Positions 24,777-33,359 of a stretch of DNA of 64,000 nt are shown piece after piece. Below the pieces are notes generated by a model that was not told where the DNA came from, made no database searches, and saw only the letters and a program-made list of their open reading frames with translations. This stretch comes from Dichotomicrobium thermohalophilum (lineage in GTDB: Bacteria; Pseudomonadota; Alphaproteobacteria; Rhizobiales; Rhodomicrobiaceae), in assembly GCF_003550175.1 (NCBI RefSeq), contig NZ_QXDF01000001.1:62001-126000 (forward strand), read 5' to 3'. The translations under genes and the position numbers were made by a program. Position 1 is the stretch's first letter, and each line of letters begins with the position of its first letter.

Positions 24777-26636
24777 ATGTCCGAACTTACAACACCGCAC
24801 TGCACAACAGCCAAGGACGAGTCCGCGCATCTCACGCCCGCCGGCTTGCAAAGCGCGTCCACGCTCAACCGCCGCCGCGTCACCATCACCGCTCTCGTCG
24901 GCGGAACCGTTGCTGTCCTCACCGCGCTGTGGGCGCATCTGCTCGGCGCGAACGGCTTCGATGTGCTGGATGTCGGATTGATTGCCTGCTTCCTCATCTC
25001 CGCCCCCTGGACGGTGCTCGGCTTCTGGAATGCAATTATCGGGTTCTGGCTGCTGCATGTCGACAAGCGTTGGCGCGCCAGAGTGGCGCCTTATCTGGCG
25101 GCGGGCAACAGCGATGCGCCGATCAACGCAAAGACCGCCGTTCTCATGACGCTGCGCAACGAGGATCCGAAGCGTGCGCTCGCCAAGCTGGAGCGGGTGC
25201 GGCGCAGCCTTGATGCGACGGGGTTCGGCCGGCAGTTCCACTTTTACGTGCTCAGCGACACCTCCGATCCCGAAATCGCCGCAGAAGAGGAGAAGCTGGT
25301 CGCCGACTGGCGCGCGGGCCTCGTTGGGAAACATCACATCGTCTACCGCCGCCGCAAGGAGAATACCGGTTTCAAGGCCGGCAACATCCGCGACTTCGTT
25401 GAGCGCTTCGGCGCGGACTATGACCTGATGCTGCCACTGGATGCCGACAGCCTGATGTCCGGACCGGCGATCCTGCAGATGGTACGGATCATGCAGCGAC
25501 ATCCGCGCCTTGGCATCCTGCAGAGCCTCGTCGTCGGCACGCCCAGCAACAGCGCCTTCGCGCGCATCTTCCAGTTCGGCATGCGCCACGGGATGCGCTC
25601 CTTCACCATGGGCAGCGCTTGGTGGCAGGGCGACTGCGGCCCGTTCTGGGGGCACAATGCGCTCGTTCGCGTCAAACCGTTCGCCGTGCACTGCCACCTG
25701 CCTGTCCTGCCGGGCGACCCGCCGCTGGGCGGCTACGTGCTGAGCCATGACCAGGTCGAGGCGGCGATGATGCGGGGGGCAGGCTATGAGGTGCGCGTAA
25801 TGCCTGTGGAGGGTGAAAGTTGGGAAGACAACCCGCCGACGCTCCTCGACTTCTCCAAGCGCGACATGCGCTGGTGCCAAGGAAACATGCAGTATTGGCG
25901 GCTGCTCGGTCTGCCGCGCCTCACCCTCACGAGCCGGGTGCAGCTTTTCATCGCGATCATGATGTATCTAAGCGCGGCCGCCTGGATGGCCATGGTCACG
26001 CTCGGCGCCGTGAAGGCCGCGAGCGGCAAACTGGAAGGCCTTGATCCGGTGATCGGCATAGGCCTGTTCGTCACGGTCATCACCATGAGCTTGACACCCA
26101 AGATGACGGGGTTGGCCGATGCGGCGCTCGCGCCTGGCGGTGTGGCGCGGTATGGCGGTGCACTCCGCTTTTCCCTGGGGGCGCTGGTCGAAATCCTGTT
26201 CATGATGCTACTGGCGCCGGTCATCGCATTCGCGCTGACTGTCTTCATGGCCGGCCTGGTGTTTCGTCGCTCGGTGCGCTGGAACGGTCAGGCGCGTGAC
26301 GCCTACCGCCTGACCTGGCGCACGGCGATCAAGGGGTTATGGCCACAAACGCTGTTCGGCGCGGCGCTCATCGCCGTGTTCGCCGTGTTCGTACCGCAAA
26401 TCCTGCCCTGGATCGCGCCCATGGTCGTTGGCCTCCTGCTGGCCGTGCCGCTCGCGGTGCTGTCCGCCTCGCCCCAACTTGGTGCGTGGTTCGCCCGCTG
26501 GGGCGGCTGCGCCATTCCGGAAGAATTCGAGATGCCTGCAGAACTGCGCGATGACACCGCTCCTGCGCCTGTCGAACTGCTCGGGGAGATCGAGGCCAGT
26601 ACCGCAAAAGAGCTCTCGCCCGTCTCCGCGGGATGA
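24777..26636 (+). CDS. opgH: OpgH-like periplasmic glucan glucosyltransferase
   Basis: A 619-residue multi-pass GT2 glucosyltransferase of the MdoH/OpgH family, which polymerises beta-1,2-glucan backbone from UDP-glucose and moves it across the inner membrane. Two transmembrane helices precede the catalytic domain (FLISAPWTVLGFWNAIIGF). Metal and substrate residues are in LMLPLDADSLMSG (about 218-230) and SHDQVEAAMMRGAGYEV, and the acceptor motif Q/R-x-x-R-W is KRDMRWCQGN (about 362-371). Further helices and a basic C-terminal region follow. No opgG is nearby, unlike the enterobacterial operon. The start is divergent from the dehydrogenase gene, 85 bp apart. Confidence 0.85.
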   Translation: MSELTTPHCTTAKDESAHLTPAGLQSASTLNRRRVTITALVGGTVAVLTALWAHLLGANGFDVLDVGLIACFLISAPWTVLGFWNAIIGFWLLHVDKRWRARVAPYLAAGNSDAPINAKTAVLMTLRNEDPKRALAKLERVRRSLDATGFGRQFHFYVLSDTSDPEIAAEEEKLVADWRAGLVGKHHIVYRRRKENTGFKAGNIRDFVERFGADYDLMLPLDADSLMSGPAILQMVRIMQRHPRLGILQSLVVGTPSNSAFARIFQFGMRHGMRSFTMGSAWWQGDCGPFWGHNALVRVKPFAVHCHLPVLPGDPPLGGYVLSHDQVEAAMMRGAGYEVRVMPVEGESWEDNPPTLLDFSKRDMRWCQGNMQYWRLLGLPRLTLTSRVQLFIAIMMYLSAAAWMAMVTLGAVKAASGKLEGLDPVIGIGLFVTVITMSLTPKMTGLADAALAPGGVARYGGALRFSLGALVEILFMMLLAPVIAFALTVFMAGLVFRRSVRWNGQARDAYRLTWRTAIKGLWPQTLFGAALIAVFAVFVPQILPWIAPMVVGLLLAVPLAVLSASPQLGAWFARWGGCAIPEEFEMPAELRDDTAPAPVELLGEIEASTAKELSPVSAG

Positions 26637-26650
26637 AATAGGCTGCGGCA

Positions 26651-27418
26651 ATGGGTCCGCCGAAATTTCAGAGAGGACTGCGTGAAGCGGCAGGCATCAC
26701 ACGCTCGCTTTGGCAATATCACGCAAGCCTTGGCCGCGCCCGGCGGATGCGCGCCTTCTACCGCCTGTTCGTGCCGGCTGGCGGGCTTGTGTTCGATATT
26801 GGCGCGCATGTTGGGGACCGTGTGCGGGCGTTCCGTGCGCTCGGCGCCGAGGTCGTGGCGGTCGAGCCGCAGCCGCGCGCCTTCAAATGTTTGCAATGGC
26901 TGTTCGGCGGATCGGGATGCGTCCACCTGGTTAATGCCGCGGTTGCGGAGACGGCGGGCGAGGTGCTGCTCAACATAAATCTCGCCAACCCGACCGTCTC
27001 GACCGCCTCGCGCGACTTCGTCGCCGCCGCCGACGGGGCGGAAGGCTGGGCGGATCAACGCTGGGAGGAGACGCGAACTGTGCCGGCCACGACGCTCGAC
27101 ACGCTTATCGCGCGCTTTGGCCAGCCGGATTTCGTCAAGATCGACGTGGAGGGCTTCGAGGCCGCGGCGCTGGCCGGGCTGTCGCAGGCCGTTCCCGCGT
27201 TATCCTTCGAGTTCACAACCATACAGCGGCGCGTGGCCTTCCAATGCATCGACCGGCTGGAGACGCTGGGCGACTACCGCTATAACCTTTCGCTCGGCGA
27301 GAGCTTCGCGATGGAGTATCGGCACTGGCTGTCCGCGCGCGAGACCGCCGACGTGATCGCCGCGCTGCCGCATTCCGCGAATTCCGGCGACGTCTACGCC
27401 GTCCGCGACACGTCCTAA
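26651..27418 (+). CDS. FkbM-family methyltransferase
   Basis: A 255-residue SAM-dependent methyltransferase of the FkbM type. Motif I is GGLVFDIGAHVGDRVRAFR (about 44-62), strand 2 is EVVAVEPQPRAFK, and the family-typical FVKIDVEGFEAAALAGL follows. FkbM proteins often O-methylate sugars or natural products. It begins 14 bp after opgH on the same strand, so methylation of the glucan or another cell-surface glycan is possible; this is inference. Its stop overlaps the convergent ABC permease gene by four bases. Confidence 0.85.
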   Translation: MGPPKFQRGLREAAGITRSLWQYHASLGRARRMRAFYRLFVPAGGLVFDIGAHVGDRVRAFRALGAEVVAVEPQPRAFKCLQWLFGGSGCVHLVNAAVAETAGEVLLNINLANPTVSTASRDFVAAADGAEGWADQRWEETRTVPATTLDTLIARFGQPDFVKIDVEGFEAAALAGLSQAVPALSFEFTTIQRRVAFQCIDRLETLGDYRYNLSLGESFAMEYRHWLSARETADVIAALPHSANSGDVYAVRDTS

Positions 27419-28203
27419 TCGAACATTCGCCGCCGGGCCTCACGATAGGCGAGCCAGAAGGCTAGGGCAGAAATCGCTCCGAGGTAGGCGATATGCACGA
27501 CGACTATCACCGGATCGAGCGGCGCGCCGGTCGTCAGCGGACGCACAATCGCGATCAGATGCGTCATCGGGAAGGCCCAGGCGATCACCTGAACCGGGTC
27601 GGGGAACCGGCTGATGTCGAAAAACACGCCGCAAAACACGAACATGGGCGTGATCCAGAAGCTGAAGAAATAGCTGAAATACTCATAGCCGTGCGCGTAG
27701 GTCGTTGCGAGCAACCCGAAGCAGGCGAAGCCGAGCGACGCGGCGAACACCAGCGGCAGCGAAATCAGCGCCCCCGGCAGTGACAGCACGCCACCCCACA
27801 GCCACCCGACGAGGATCACGCACGCGGCCGAAAGCAGCGCCTTCAGTGCCGCCCAGAGCACCTCGCCCAGCAGCAGTTCCGCCAGGCTCACTGGCGTGGC
27901 CATGATCGCATCCCAGTTGCCCTGTTGCTGATAGCGGGTGTAGGCGCCGATGGTCGTCTCGAAGCTGGCGGCGAACATCGCGGCATAGGCCGTCATGCCC
28001 GGCACCACAAAGGCGAGATAAGGCACGTCTCCCATGCGCTCGACGAACTGCCCCAGCCCCAGCCCGAACGCGAACAGGAACAGCAGCGGGTTCGCGACAT
28101 TGGTCGCCAGCGCCGACCAGATCAGCTTGCGCCAGACGATGAATTGCCGGTGCGTGACGGCGAGGATGCTGCCGGCGTTAAGGCTGCGGATCGCCTGCAT
28201 CAC
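27415..28203 (-). CDS. ABC-2 type exporter permease, NodJ-like
   Basis: A 262-residue inner-membrane permease with about six helices, ABC-2 family, closest in form to NodJ (AVTHRQFIVWRKLIWSALATNVANPLLFLF at the N-terminus; FWITPMFVFCGVFFDISRFP; WAFPMTHLIAIVRPL). NodIJ-type pumps export lipooligosaccharides or other amphiphiles. The cargo here is unknown; this is not evidence for nodulation, as relatives are widespread. It overlaps the ATPase gene by four bases and is the last gene of the run starting with znuC. Confidence 0.88.
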   Translation of the reverse strand: MMQAIRSLNAGSILAVTHRQFIVWRKLIWSALATNVANPLLFLFAFGLGLGQFVERMGDVPYLAFVVPGMTAYAAMFAASFETTIGAYTRYQQQGNWDAIMATPVSLAELLLGEVLWAALKALLSAACVILVGWLWGGVLSLPGALISLPLVFAASLGFACFGLLATTYAHGYEYFSYFFSFWITPMFVFCGVFFDISRFPDPVQVIAWAFPMTHLIAIVRPLTTGAPLDPVIVVVHIAYLGAISALAFWLAYREARRRMFD

Positions 28204-29147
28204 GTCTCCCGTAGCTGCCGCCCTGTCAGGCGCAGGAACACGTCCTCCAGGTTGGCCGGCCGGTGGTAATAACTCGTGTCCTTGGTCAGCGCGGGGCGGA
28301 TGTCGTCCTGCTGCTGTACGTAGATGAGCACGGAATCGCCGATGTCCTCGCTGTCCCAGCGGCCGTTCTTCAGCGGCTCCGGAACGGGCTTGTCGATCTC
28401 ATAGACGTGCCCCTTCACATGCCGGCTGATGAGTTCCTCCGGCGAGCCTTCATCGAGGATTTCGCCGTGGTCGATGATGATGATCCGGTCGCAAAGCCGC
28501 TGCGCCTCATCCATGTAATGCGTCGTCAGCAGCATGGTCTTGCCGCGCGCCTTCAAGGCGAGGAGCTGCTTCCAGATCATCACCCGCGCCTGCGGATCGA
28601 GGCCTGTGGTCGGCTCGTCAAGGATCACGACTTCCGGCTCGGCGATCAGCGCCCGGGCGATCACCAGACGCCGCTTCATGCCGCCGGAAAGCTGTGAGAC
28701 GCGCGCATCGGCCTTTTCCTCCAGCCGCATGAATTCCAGCAGGTCGGGCACGCGCGCGTCGATCGTCGCCTCGGGCAGGCCGAAGTAGCGGCCGTAGATC
28801 TCCAGGTTTTCCTGAACGGAGACATCCGGGTCGAGATTGTCGGCCTGCGGTACCAGCCCGATGCGTGCCTTGATCTCGCGGCTCAAGCGATAGGGCGGCT
28901 CGCCGAACACGTTCAACTCGCCCGCCGTGACGGTGGACTGCCCGACGATCATGCGCATGATGGTGGTCTTGCCCGCGCCGTTCGGCCCGAGCAGGCCGAT
29001 GCAGCGCCCCTGCTCCACCTGGAACGAAACCCCGCGCACGGCCTCCAGCGCGCCGAAGCGCTTGACCAGGTCGCGCGCGACGATCACCGGCGTGTCGTTA
29101 TCTGAGGTGTCCTTTGGCGCGTTTCGCGCCGCCGCATCCTTTTTCAT
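28200..29147 (-). CDS. ABC exporter ATP-binding protein, NodI-like
   Basis: A 315-residue ATPase and partner of the NodJ-like permease. Walker A is GLLGPNGAGKTTIMRM, the signature is QLSGGMKRRLVIARALIAEPEV, and Walker B is VVILDEPTTGLDP. The D-loop and switch His (LLTTHYMDEAQRL) are also present. A C-terminal extension of about 90 residues follows, ending LEDVFLRLTGRQL, typical for NodI/DRA-type exporters. The ATG at 29147 overlaps the end of zur (ATGA), so it is translationally coupled to the zinc regulator gene, an unusual linkage. Confidence 0.9.
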   Translation of the reverse strand: MKKDAAARNAPKDTSDNDTPVIVARDLVKRFGALEAVRGVSFQVEQGRCIGLLGPNGAGKTTIMRMIVGQSTVTAGELNVFGEPPYRLSREIKARIGLVPQADNLDPDVSVQENLEIYGRYFGLPEATIDARVPDLLEFMRLEEKADARVSQLSGGMKRRLVIARALIAEPEVVILDEPTTGLDPQARVMIWKQLLALKARGKTMLLTTHYMDEAQRLCDRIIIIDHGEILDEGSPEELISRHVKGHVYEIDKPVPEPLKNGRWDSEDIGDSVLIYVQQQDDIRPALTKDTSYYHRPANLEDVFLRLTGRQLRET

Positions 29148-29545
29148 GATGACTGACAATCGGCGCAGAGCCCGCGCATCTCGACATTCATGGCGTCGAC
29201 GCGGAAGCCGGCGCGGCGCGCGTTTTCGGTCAGATGCGCTTCGCAGTCGGTCAGGGTCAGCTCCACGGTCTTGCGGCACTTCTCGCAGATGGCAAAGCCG
29301 GCGGGGCCGGGATGCGGGCAGCGCTCGCAGGCCACGAACGCATTGAGCGTTTCCAGCCGGTGGACCAGACCCGCCTCCATCAGCTTGTCGAGCGCGCGGT
29401 AAATTGTGAGCGGCGCCTTCAGCCCGGCTTCGCGCACCTCCTCCAGGCCCAGGATTTCATAGGCCGTCATCGGCGTATCGCCGTGTTTGAGCGCGTTGAG
29501 CACAACGGCCTGGTTCTTGGTCAGCCTGGGCGTGTCAGACGGCAT
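29144..29545 (-). CDS. zur: Zinc uptake regulator, Fur family
   Basis: A 133-residue Fur-family repressor. The N-terminal winged helix (about 8-80) includes TPMTAYEILGLEEVRE and APLTIYRALDKLMEAGLVHRLE. The structural zinc site is formed by two Cys pairs, CERC (about 73-76) and CADC at the C-terminal end, with an added ICEKC. With zinc bound it should repress the znu genes; a matching box lies between znuC and znuA. It overlaps znuB by 11 bp at its start and the NodI-like gene by 4 bp at its end. Confidence 0.9.
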   Translation of the reverse strand: MPSDTPRLTKNQAVVLNALKHGDTPMTAYEILGLEEVREAGLKAPLTIYRALDKLMEAGLVHRLETLNAFVACERCPHPGPAGFAICEKCRKTVELTLTDCEAHLTENARRAGFRVDAMNVEMRGLCADCQSS

Positions 29546-30365
29546 GATGATCCTCCGCGACGCGACTTGCGCGCCATTGCGTGAGGCCGCGCACGCCCAA
29601 GCTCGCCAGGAACAGCAAAAGCGCGGCGACGACGATCGTTGGACCGGCCGGCGTGTCCAGATAAAGCGAGCCGTGCAGCCCGCCGACCACGCCGACGACG
29701 CCGATACCCGCGGCGATAACAGCCATCGTCTCGGGCGTGGTGGCGAAATTGCGCGCGGCGGCGCCGGGAATGATCAGCAGCGCGGTAATCAGCAAGATGC
29801 CCACAACCTTCATTGTCAGCGCCACGACCGCGGCCACCAGCAGCATGAAGATGAAGCGCGCTGCCTCCGGGCGCAACCCCTCGGCCCGCGCCACATCGAA
29901 GCTGACGGTGTCGGCCAGCAGCCGCGTCCAGATCAGCGCCAGGACAGCCAGCGCCGCCGCCCCGCCGCCGTAGATGATCGCGATGTCCTGCGTCGTGACC
30001 GCGAGGATGTCGCCGAACAGATAGGCCATCAGGTCGATGCGCAGCCATGTCATGAAGGCGACGATCACCAGCCCGATCGCCAGGGTGGAATGCGACAGAA
30101 TACCGAGAATGGCGTCGCTCGAAAGCGTGTTTGCCCGCTGCATGACCATCAGGCCCACGGCGACCAGCCCGGCGACGGCGAAAACGGCGAGGACCAGATT
30201 GATGTCCGCGAGAAACCCGAGCGCCACGCCTAAAAGCGCGGAGTGCGAGATCGTATCGCCGAAATAAGCCATCCGCCGCCAGACGATGAAGCACCCCAGC
30301 GGTCCGGCCGCCAGCGCGACGCCGCTCCCGGCGATGAGGGCGCGCATGAAGAAATCATCCAGCAT
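29535..30365 (-). CDS. znuB: Zinc ABC transporter permease
   Basis: A 276-residue permease of the ABC-3 (ZnuB/TroC) family with about eight helices. It starts at MLDDFFMRALIAGSG; the longer open frame upstream lies inside znuC and is not supported. Family features are GCFIVWRRMAYFGDTISHSALLGVALG (about 26-52), YLFGDILAV and LLITALLIIPGAAAR, the coupling helix towards ZnuC. It carries Zn2+ delivered by ZnuA across the inner membrane. It overlaps znuC and zur by 11 bp each. Confidence 0.92.
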   Translation of the reverse strand: MLDDFFMRALIAGSGVALAAGPLGCFIVWRRMAYFGDTISHSALLGVALGFLADINLVLAVFAVAGLVAVGLMVMQRANTLSSDAILGILSHSTLAIGLVIVAFMTWLRIDLMAYLFGDILAVTTQDIAIIYGGGAAALAVLALIWTRLLADTVSFDVARAEGLRPEAARFIFMLLVAAVVALTMKVVGILLITALLIIPGAAARNFATTPETMAVIAAGIGVVGVVGGLHGSLYLDTPAGPTIVVAALLLFLASLGVRGLTQWRASRVAEDHHAV

Positions 30366-31188
30366 CGCTGTCCTCCGCTTCGGCTTTTTCGGAGAGCGGC
30401 ACGACCGAGCCGTCTGGCGCATGTGCGTGGTCGTGATGGTGGCGGTAGATCGCCAGCGTCTGCGCCGCGCGCGGGCCGAGCAGCTCGCGATAGGACGAAT
30501 GCGCGGCGACATGCTCCGGCGATCCCTGGCAGCAGACATGCCGGTTCAGGCACAACACGGTATCACTCTCCGCCATCACGACGTGCAGGTCGTGCGAGAT
30601 CAGCAGCACGCCGCAGTTCAGCCGCCGGCGCACATCCGCAATCAGGTCATACATCGCGATTTCGCCGCTGAAGTCGATGCCGCGCACCGGCTCGTCGAGC
30701 ACCAGCAGGTCGGGCTTGCGCAGGATCGCGCGGGCGAGCAGCGCGCGCTGGAATTCGCCGCCCGAGAGCGACTGCACCGGCGCGTCAATGAGATGCGTGA
30801 TCTCGACCTCCGCCAGCGCGTCGCGAATGGCATCATCGCTTTGGCGACTGGTCAGCGACATCAGCCGGCGAACGGTGAGCGGAAAGGTCCAGTCGATCGA
30901 AAGCTGCTGCGGCACATACCCGACACGCAGCCCCGGCGCGCGCCAGACCCTGCCGCGATCAAAGCGCATCAGGCCGAGGATCGCCTTTGCCGTGGTCGAT
31001 TTGCCGCCGCCGTTCGGGCCGATCAGCGTGACGATTTCGCCGCGCGCGATGCGCAGATCGACGTCACGGATCAGCCAGCGCCCGCTCCGGCACACGGACA
31101 GGCCGGTCGCCTCCACCAGCGGTGCGCCCGGCGCGGCGTGCGGATGGCTATCAGTGCGGCTGTCTCTGGTGGTCAACAGGTTGAGCAT
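30355..31188 (-). CDS. znuC: Zinc ABC transporter ATP-binding protein
   Basis: A 277-residue ATPase of the ZnuABC importer. Walker A is LIGPNGGGKSTTAKA (about 55-69), the signature is SLSGGEFQRALLARAI and Walker B is LLVLDEPVRGID. A C-terminal His-rich tail (YRHHHDHAHAPDG) resembles ZnuC tails that bind zinc. It is the first gene of the overlapping run znuC-znuB-zur-nodI-like-nodJ-like, and is divergent from znuA across a 94-bp region containing the Zur box. Confidence 0.93.
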   Translation of the reverse strand: MLNLLTTRDSRTDSHPHAAPGAPLVEATGLSVCRSGRWLIRDVDLRIARGEIVTLIGPNGGGKSTTAKAILGLMRFDRGRVWRAPGLRVGYVPQQLSIDWTFPLTVRRLMSLTSRQSDDAIRDALAEVEITHLIDAPVQSLSGGEFQRALLARAILRKPDLLVLDEPVRGIDFSGEIAMYDLIADVRRRLNCGVLLISHDLHVVMAESDTVLCLNRHVCCQGSPEHVAAHSSYRELLGPRAAQTLAIYRHHHDHAHAPDGSVVPLSEKAEAEDSDAG

Positions 31189-31239
31189 GGCTGGGCCTCA
31201 AGCGCCGACGGGGATTGCCACGCCGCCGGCGATATGTTT

Positions 31240-31258
31240 AACGTTATAAAGTAACATT
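31240..31258. promoter_or_regulatory. Zur box between znuC and znuA
   Basis: AACGTTATAAAGTAACATT agrees at 16 of 19 positions with the palindromic proteobacterial Zur consensus AATGTTATANTATAACATT. It lies between the divergent znuC and znuA starts, 25 bp from znuA, so zinc-loaded Zur bound here would block both directions. Confidence 0.8.
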
Positions 31259-31282
31259 CCATAGATGGACGAGGATCAACGC

Positions 31283-32353
31283 ATGTTCAAGCTGACTGCA
31301 ATTGCCGTCGCGCTGGGTGCGGTTGCCGCGCTCGCCGGCGCGCCCGCCAAAGCAAAACCCGAAATCGTCGTGTCGATCAAGCCGGTCCACTCGCTCGTCG
31401 CCGGCGTGACGCGCGGCGTGACCGAGCCGTACCTGCTGATCCCCGGCGCTGCAAGCCCGCATGCCTACTCGATGAAACCGTCAGACGCGCAGGCGCTGGA
31501 AAACGCTGATGTGGTGTTCTGGGTCGGAGAGGACATGGAGACCTTCATGGTGCGCCCGCTCGACGCGCTCGCCGGTGATGCCAAGGTGGTGCCGCTGGCC
31601 GAAGCGCCGGGCGTGACGCTGATGGATGTCCGCACGGGCGACGACTGGGAAGCGCATTCGCATGGCCACGGCGAACAGCACGCGCATGGCGAGGCGCATG
31701 GACATGGCCATGAGCACGGCCATGACCATGGCGAAAAGCACGCCCACGGCGAAGGCCACGGCCATGAGGATGGCGAAGAACATGCCGAAGGCCACGGCCA
31801 CGATCACGCCGGGCATGGCCACGCGCATGGCGACACGGACGCGCATATCTGGCTCGATCCGGCAAACGCCAAGGCAATGATCGCGCATATCGTCGGTGTC
31901 CTGAGCGAAGCCGACCCGGCGAACGGTGAAACCTATACGCAGAACGGCGAAGAAATGATCGCGCGGCTCGACGAGCTGACCGCCGAACTCCGCGAAAAAC
32001 TCGCCCCGGTGCAGGACAAGCCGTTCCTCGTCTTTCACGACGCCTATCAGTATTTCGAGGCCGCCTTCGACCTGAACGCCGTCGGCGCGATCACCCTGAC
32101 CCCGGGCGTCCAGCCGAGCGCGCAGCGCGTGCGCGAAATTGGTGAAAAAGTCAGAAAGGCTGGCGCCAACTGTATCTTTGCGGAACCGCAGTTCGAGCCT
32201 AAACTGGTGGAAGTGGTTACGGAGGGTACGGATGCGCGGGCAGGCGTGCTCGATCCCCTCGGCGCGGACATCGCGGCGGGACCAGACTTGTATTTCGAAC
32301 TCATGCGTCAGAACGTTGACGCGCTGGTGGGCTGCTTGTCAGCCGACAGCTAG
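31283..32353 (+). CDS. znuA: Periplasmic zinc-binding protein with long His-rich loop
   Basis: A 356-residue cluster A-I binding protein. GAGGA lies seven bases before the ATG at 31283; the signal peptide ends near GAPAKAKP. The zinc site should use His of IPGAASPHAYSMKP, a His after the loop (DTDAHIWLDPANAK), His of VFHDAYQYFE and an acidic residue near the end. Residues about 122-190 form an extraordinarily long loop of repeated H-G, H-A and E-H units with some 30 histidines, which in ZnuA proteins captures or senses zinc. The ATPase and permease are encoded divergently. Confidence 0.93.
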   Translation: MFKLTAIAVALGAVAALAGAPAKAKPEIVVSIKPVHSLVAGVTRGVTEPYLLIPGAASPHAYSMKPSDAQALENADVVFWVGEDMETFMVRPLDALAGDAKVVPLAEAPGVTLMDVRTGDDWEAHSHGHGEQHAHGEAHGHGHEHGHDHGEKHAHGEGHGHEDGEEHAEGHGHDHAGHGHAHGDTDAHIWLDPANAKAMIAHIVGVLSEADPANGETYTQNGEEMIARLDELTAELREKLAPVQDKPFLVFHDAYQYFEAAFDLNAVGAITLTPGVQPSAQRVREIGEKVRKAGANCIFAEPQFEPKLVEVVTEGTDARAGVLDPLGADIAAGPDLYFELMRQNVDALVGCLSADS

Positions 32354-33251
32354 GGGCCGGGCGCGCGTACTGCTCGCAGGCCTGCTCCTGCTGGGGCTCA
32401 CGGTGCCCCAGGAGGCGCGGGCTCAGCCGGTGCACGACAAGGCCAAGCGCGACGCGACGGAAAAAACCATCGCCAAGAAGCTCGGCCAGCGCTCGGAAAG
32501 CGTCTGTCCGCTGCTCGACGAGATCGCGGAGAAGGCCGGAATCCCGCCGTTGTTCTTCGCCCGCCTGATCTGGCAGGAGAGCCGCTTCCGTGCGAACGCG
32601 GTCAGCCCGAAAGGCGCCCAGGGCATCGCCCAATTCATGCCCGGCACGGCCGACTTGCGCGGGCTAGCCGATCCGTTCGAGCCGAAATCCGCGCTGGTGG
32701 CCTCGGCTGCGTTCCTCGCCGATCTGCGCAAGGAATTTGGCAATCTCGGCCTCGCGGCGGCGGCCTACAATGCCGGGCCGCAGCGCGTGCGGGACTGGCT
32801 GTCGAACGAGCTGGTGATGCTGCCCGCCGAAACCCGCAAATATGTCGCAATCATTACCGGGCGGCTCCCGCAAGACTGGCGCAGCGGCGCCAACGACAGC
32901 GAACTCACGCACAAGCCGGTCACGCCGGACGACAGCGCCTGTGCGCGGCTCGTTCAGGTGCTTGAGCGCGGCGCGCCCGACCTGGAGACCGCGCCGTCTG
33001 CGCCTTGGGGCGTGCAGGTCGCCGGGCATTTCTCCAAGGCCAAGACCATTGCCCAATTCCGCCGGGTGCAGCGCCAGTTCAGCAGCATCATCGGCGACCG
33101 CAAGCCGATCCTCCGACGCGAGCGCAACCTCAGTCTCGGTCGCCGCCCCACTTATCAAGCCCGCCTCGGCGCGCCGAGCCGGCAGGAGGCCCGCAAGCTC
33201 TGCGACCGCCTCCGCGCCGCCGGCGGCGTCTGCATCGTCCTGCGCAACTGA
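32232..33251 (+). CDS. Lytic murein transglycosylase (start uncertain)
   Basis: A soluble lytic transglycosylase (SLT, lysozyme-like) that cuts peptidoglycan in the periplasm. The core is PLFFARLIWQESRFRANAVS with the catalytic Glu, then GAQGIAQFMPGTA and AAAYNAGPQRVRDWL. A C-terminal SPOR-like part ends RLRAAGGVCIVLRN. A signal-peptide-like stretch (RVLLAGLLLLGLTV) begins just after znuA ends, but no ATG, GTG or TTG lies in frame directly before it. The nearest ATG (32232, given here) would place 44 extra residues inside znuA. A rare start codon at about 32370 is the alternative. Confidence 0.75.
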   Translation: MRGQACSIPSARTSRRDQTCISNSCVRTLTRWWAACQPTARGRARVLLAGLLLLGLTVPQEARAQPVHDKAKRDATEKTIAKKLGQRSESVCPLLDEIAEKAGIPPLFFARLIWQESRFRANAVSPKGAQGIAQFMPGTADLRGLADPFEPKSALVASAAFLADLRKEFGNLGLAAAAYNAGPQRVRDWLSNELVMLPAETRKYVAIITGRLPQDWRSGANDSELTHKPVTPDDSACARLVQVLERGAPDLETAPSAPWGVQVAGHFSKAKTIAQFRRVQRQFSSIIGDRKPILRRERNLSLGRRPTYQARLGAPSRQEARKLCDRLRAAGGVCIVLRN

Positions 33252-33359
33252 AAGCGCGGCCACGTCGGCGCCACACACTACTGTCACCCCCGGGGACATG
33301 CCGACCCATGCGGCGCGCAGGCTTGCCGGCCTGATCGCCGTCCGCTACAGCAGTGATCC

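Noticed and set aside
27415-29147. Nodulation factor export
   Set aside because: NodI/NodJ relatives are widespread ABC-2 exporters and no nodABC genes are present.
31640-31850. CATGGC-type repeats as a regulatory array
   Set aside because: They encode the in-frame His-rich loop of ZnuA.
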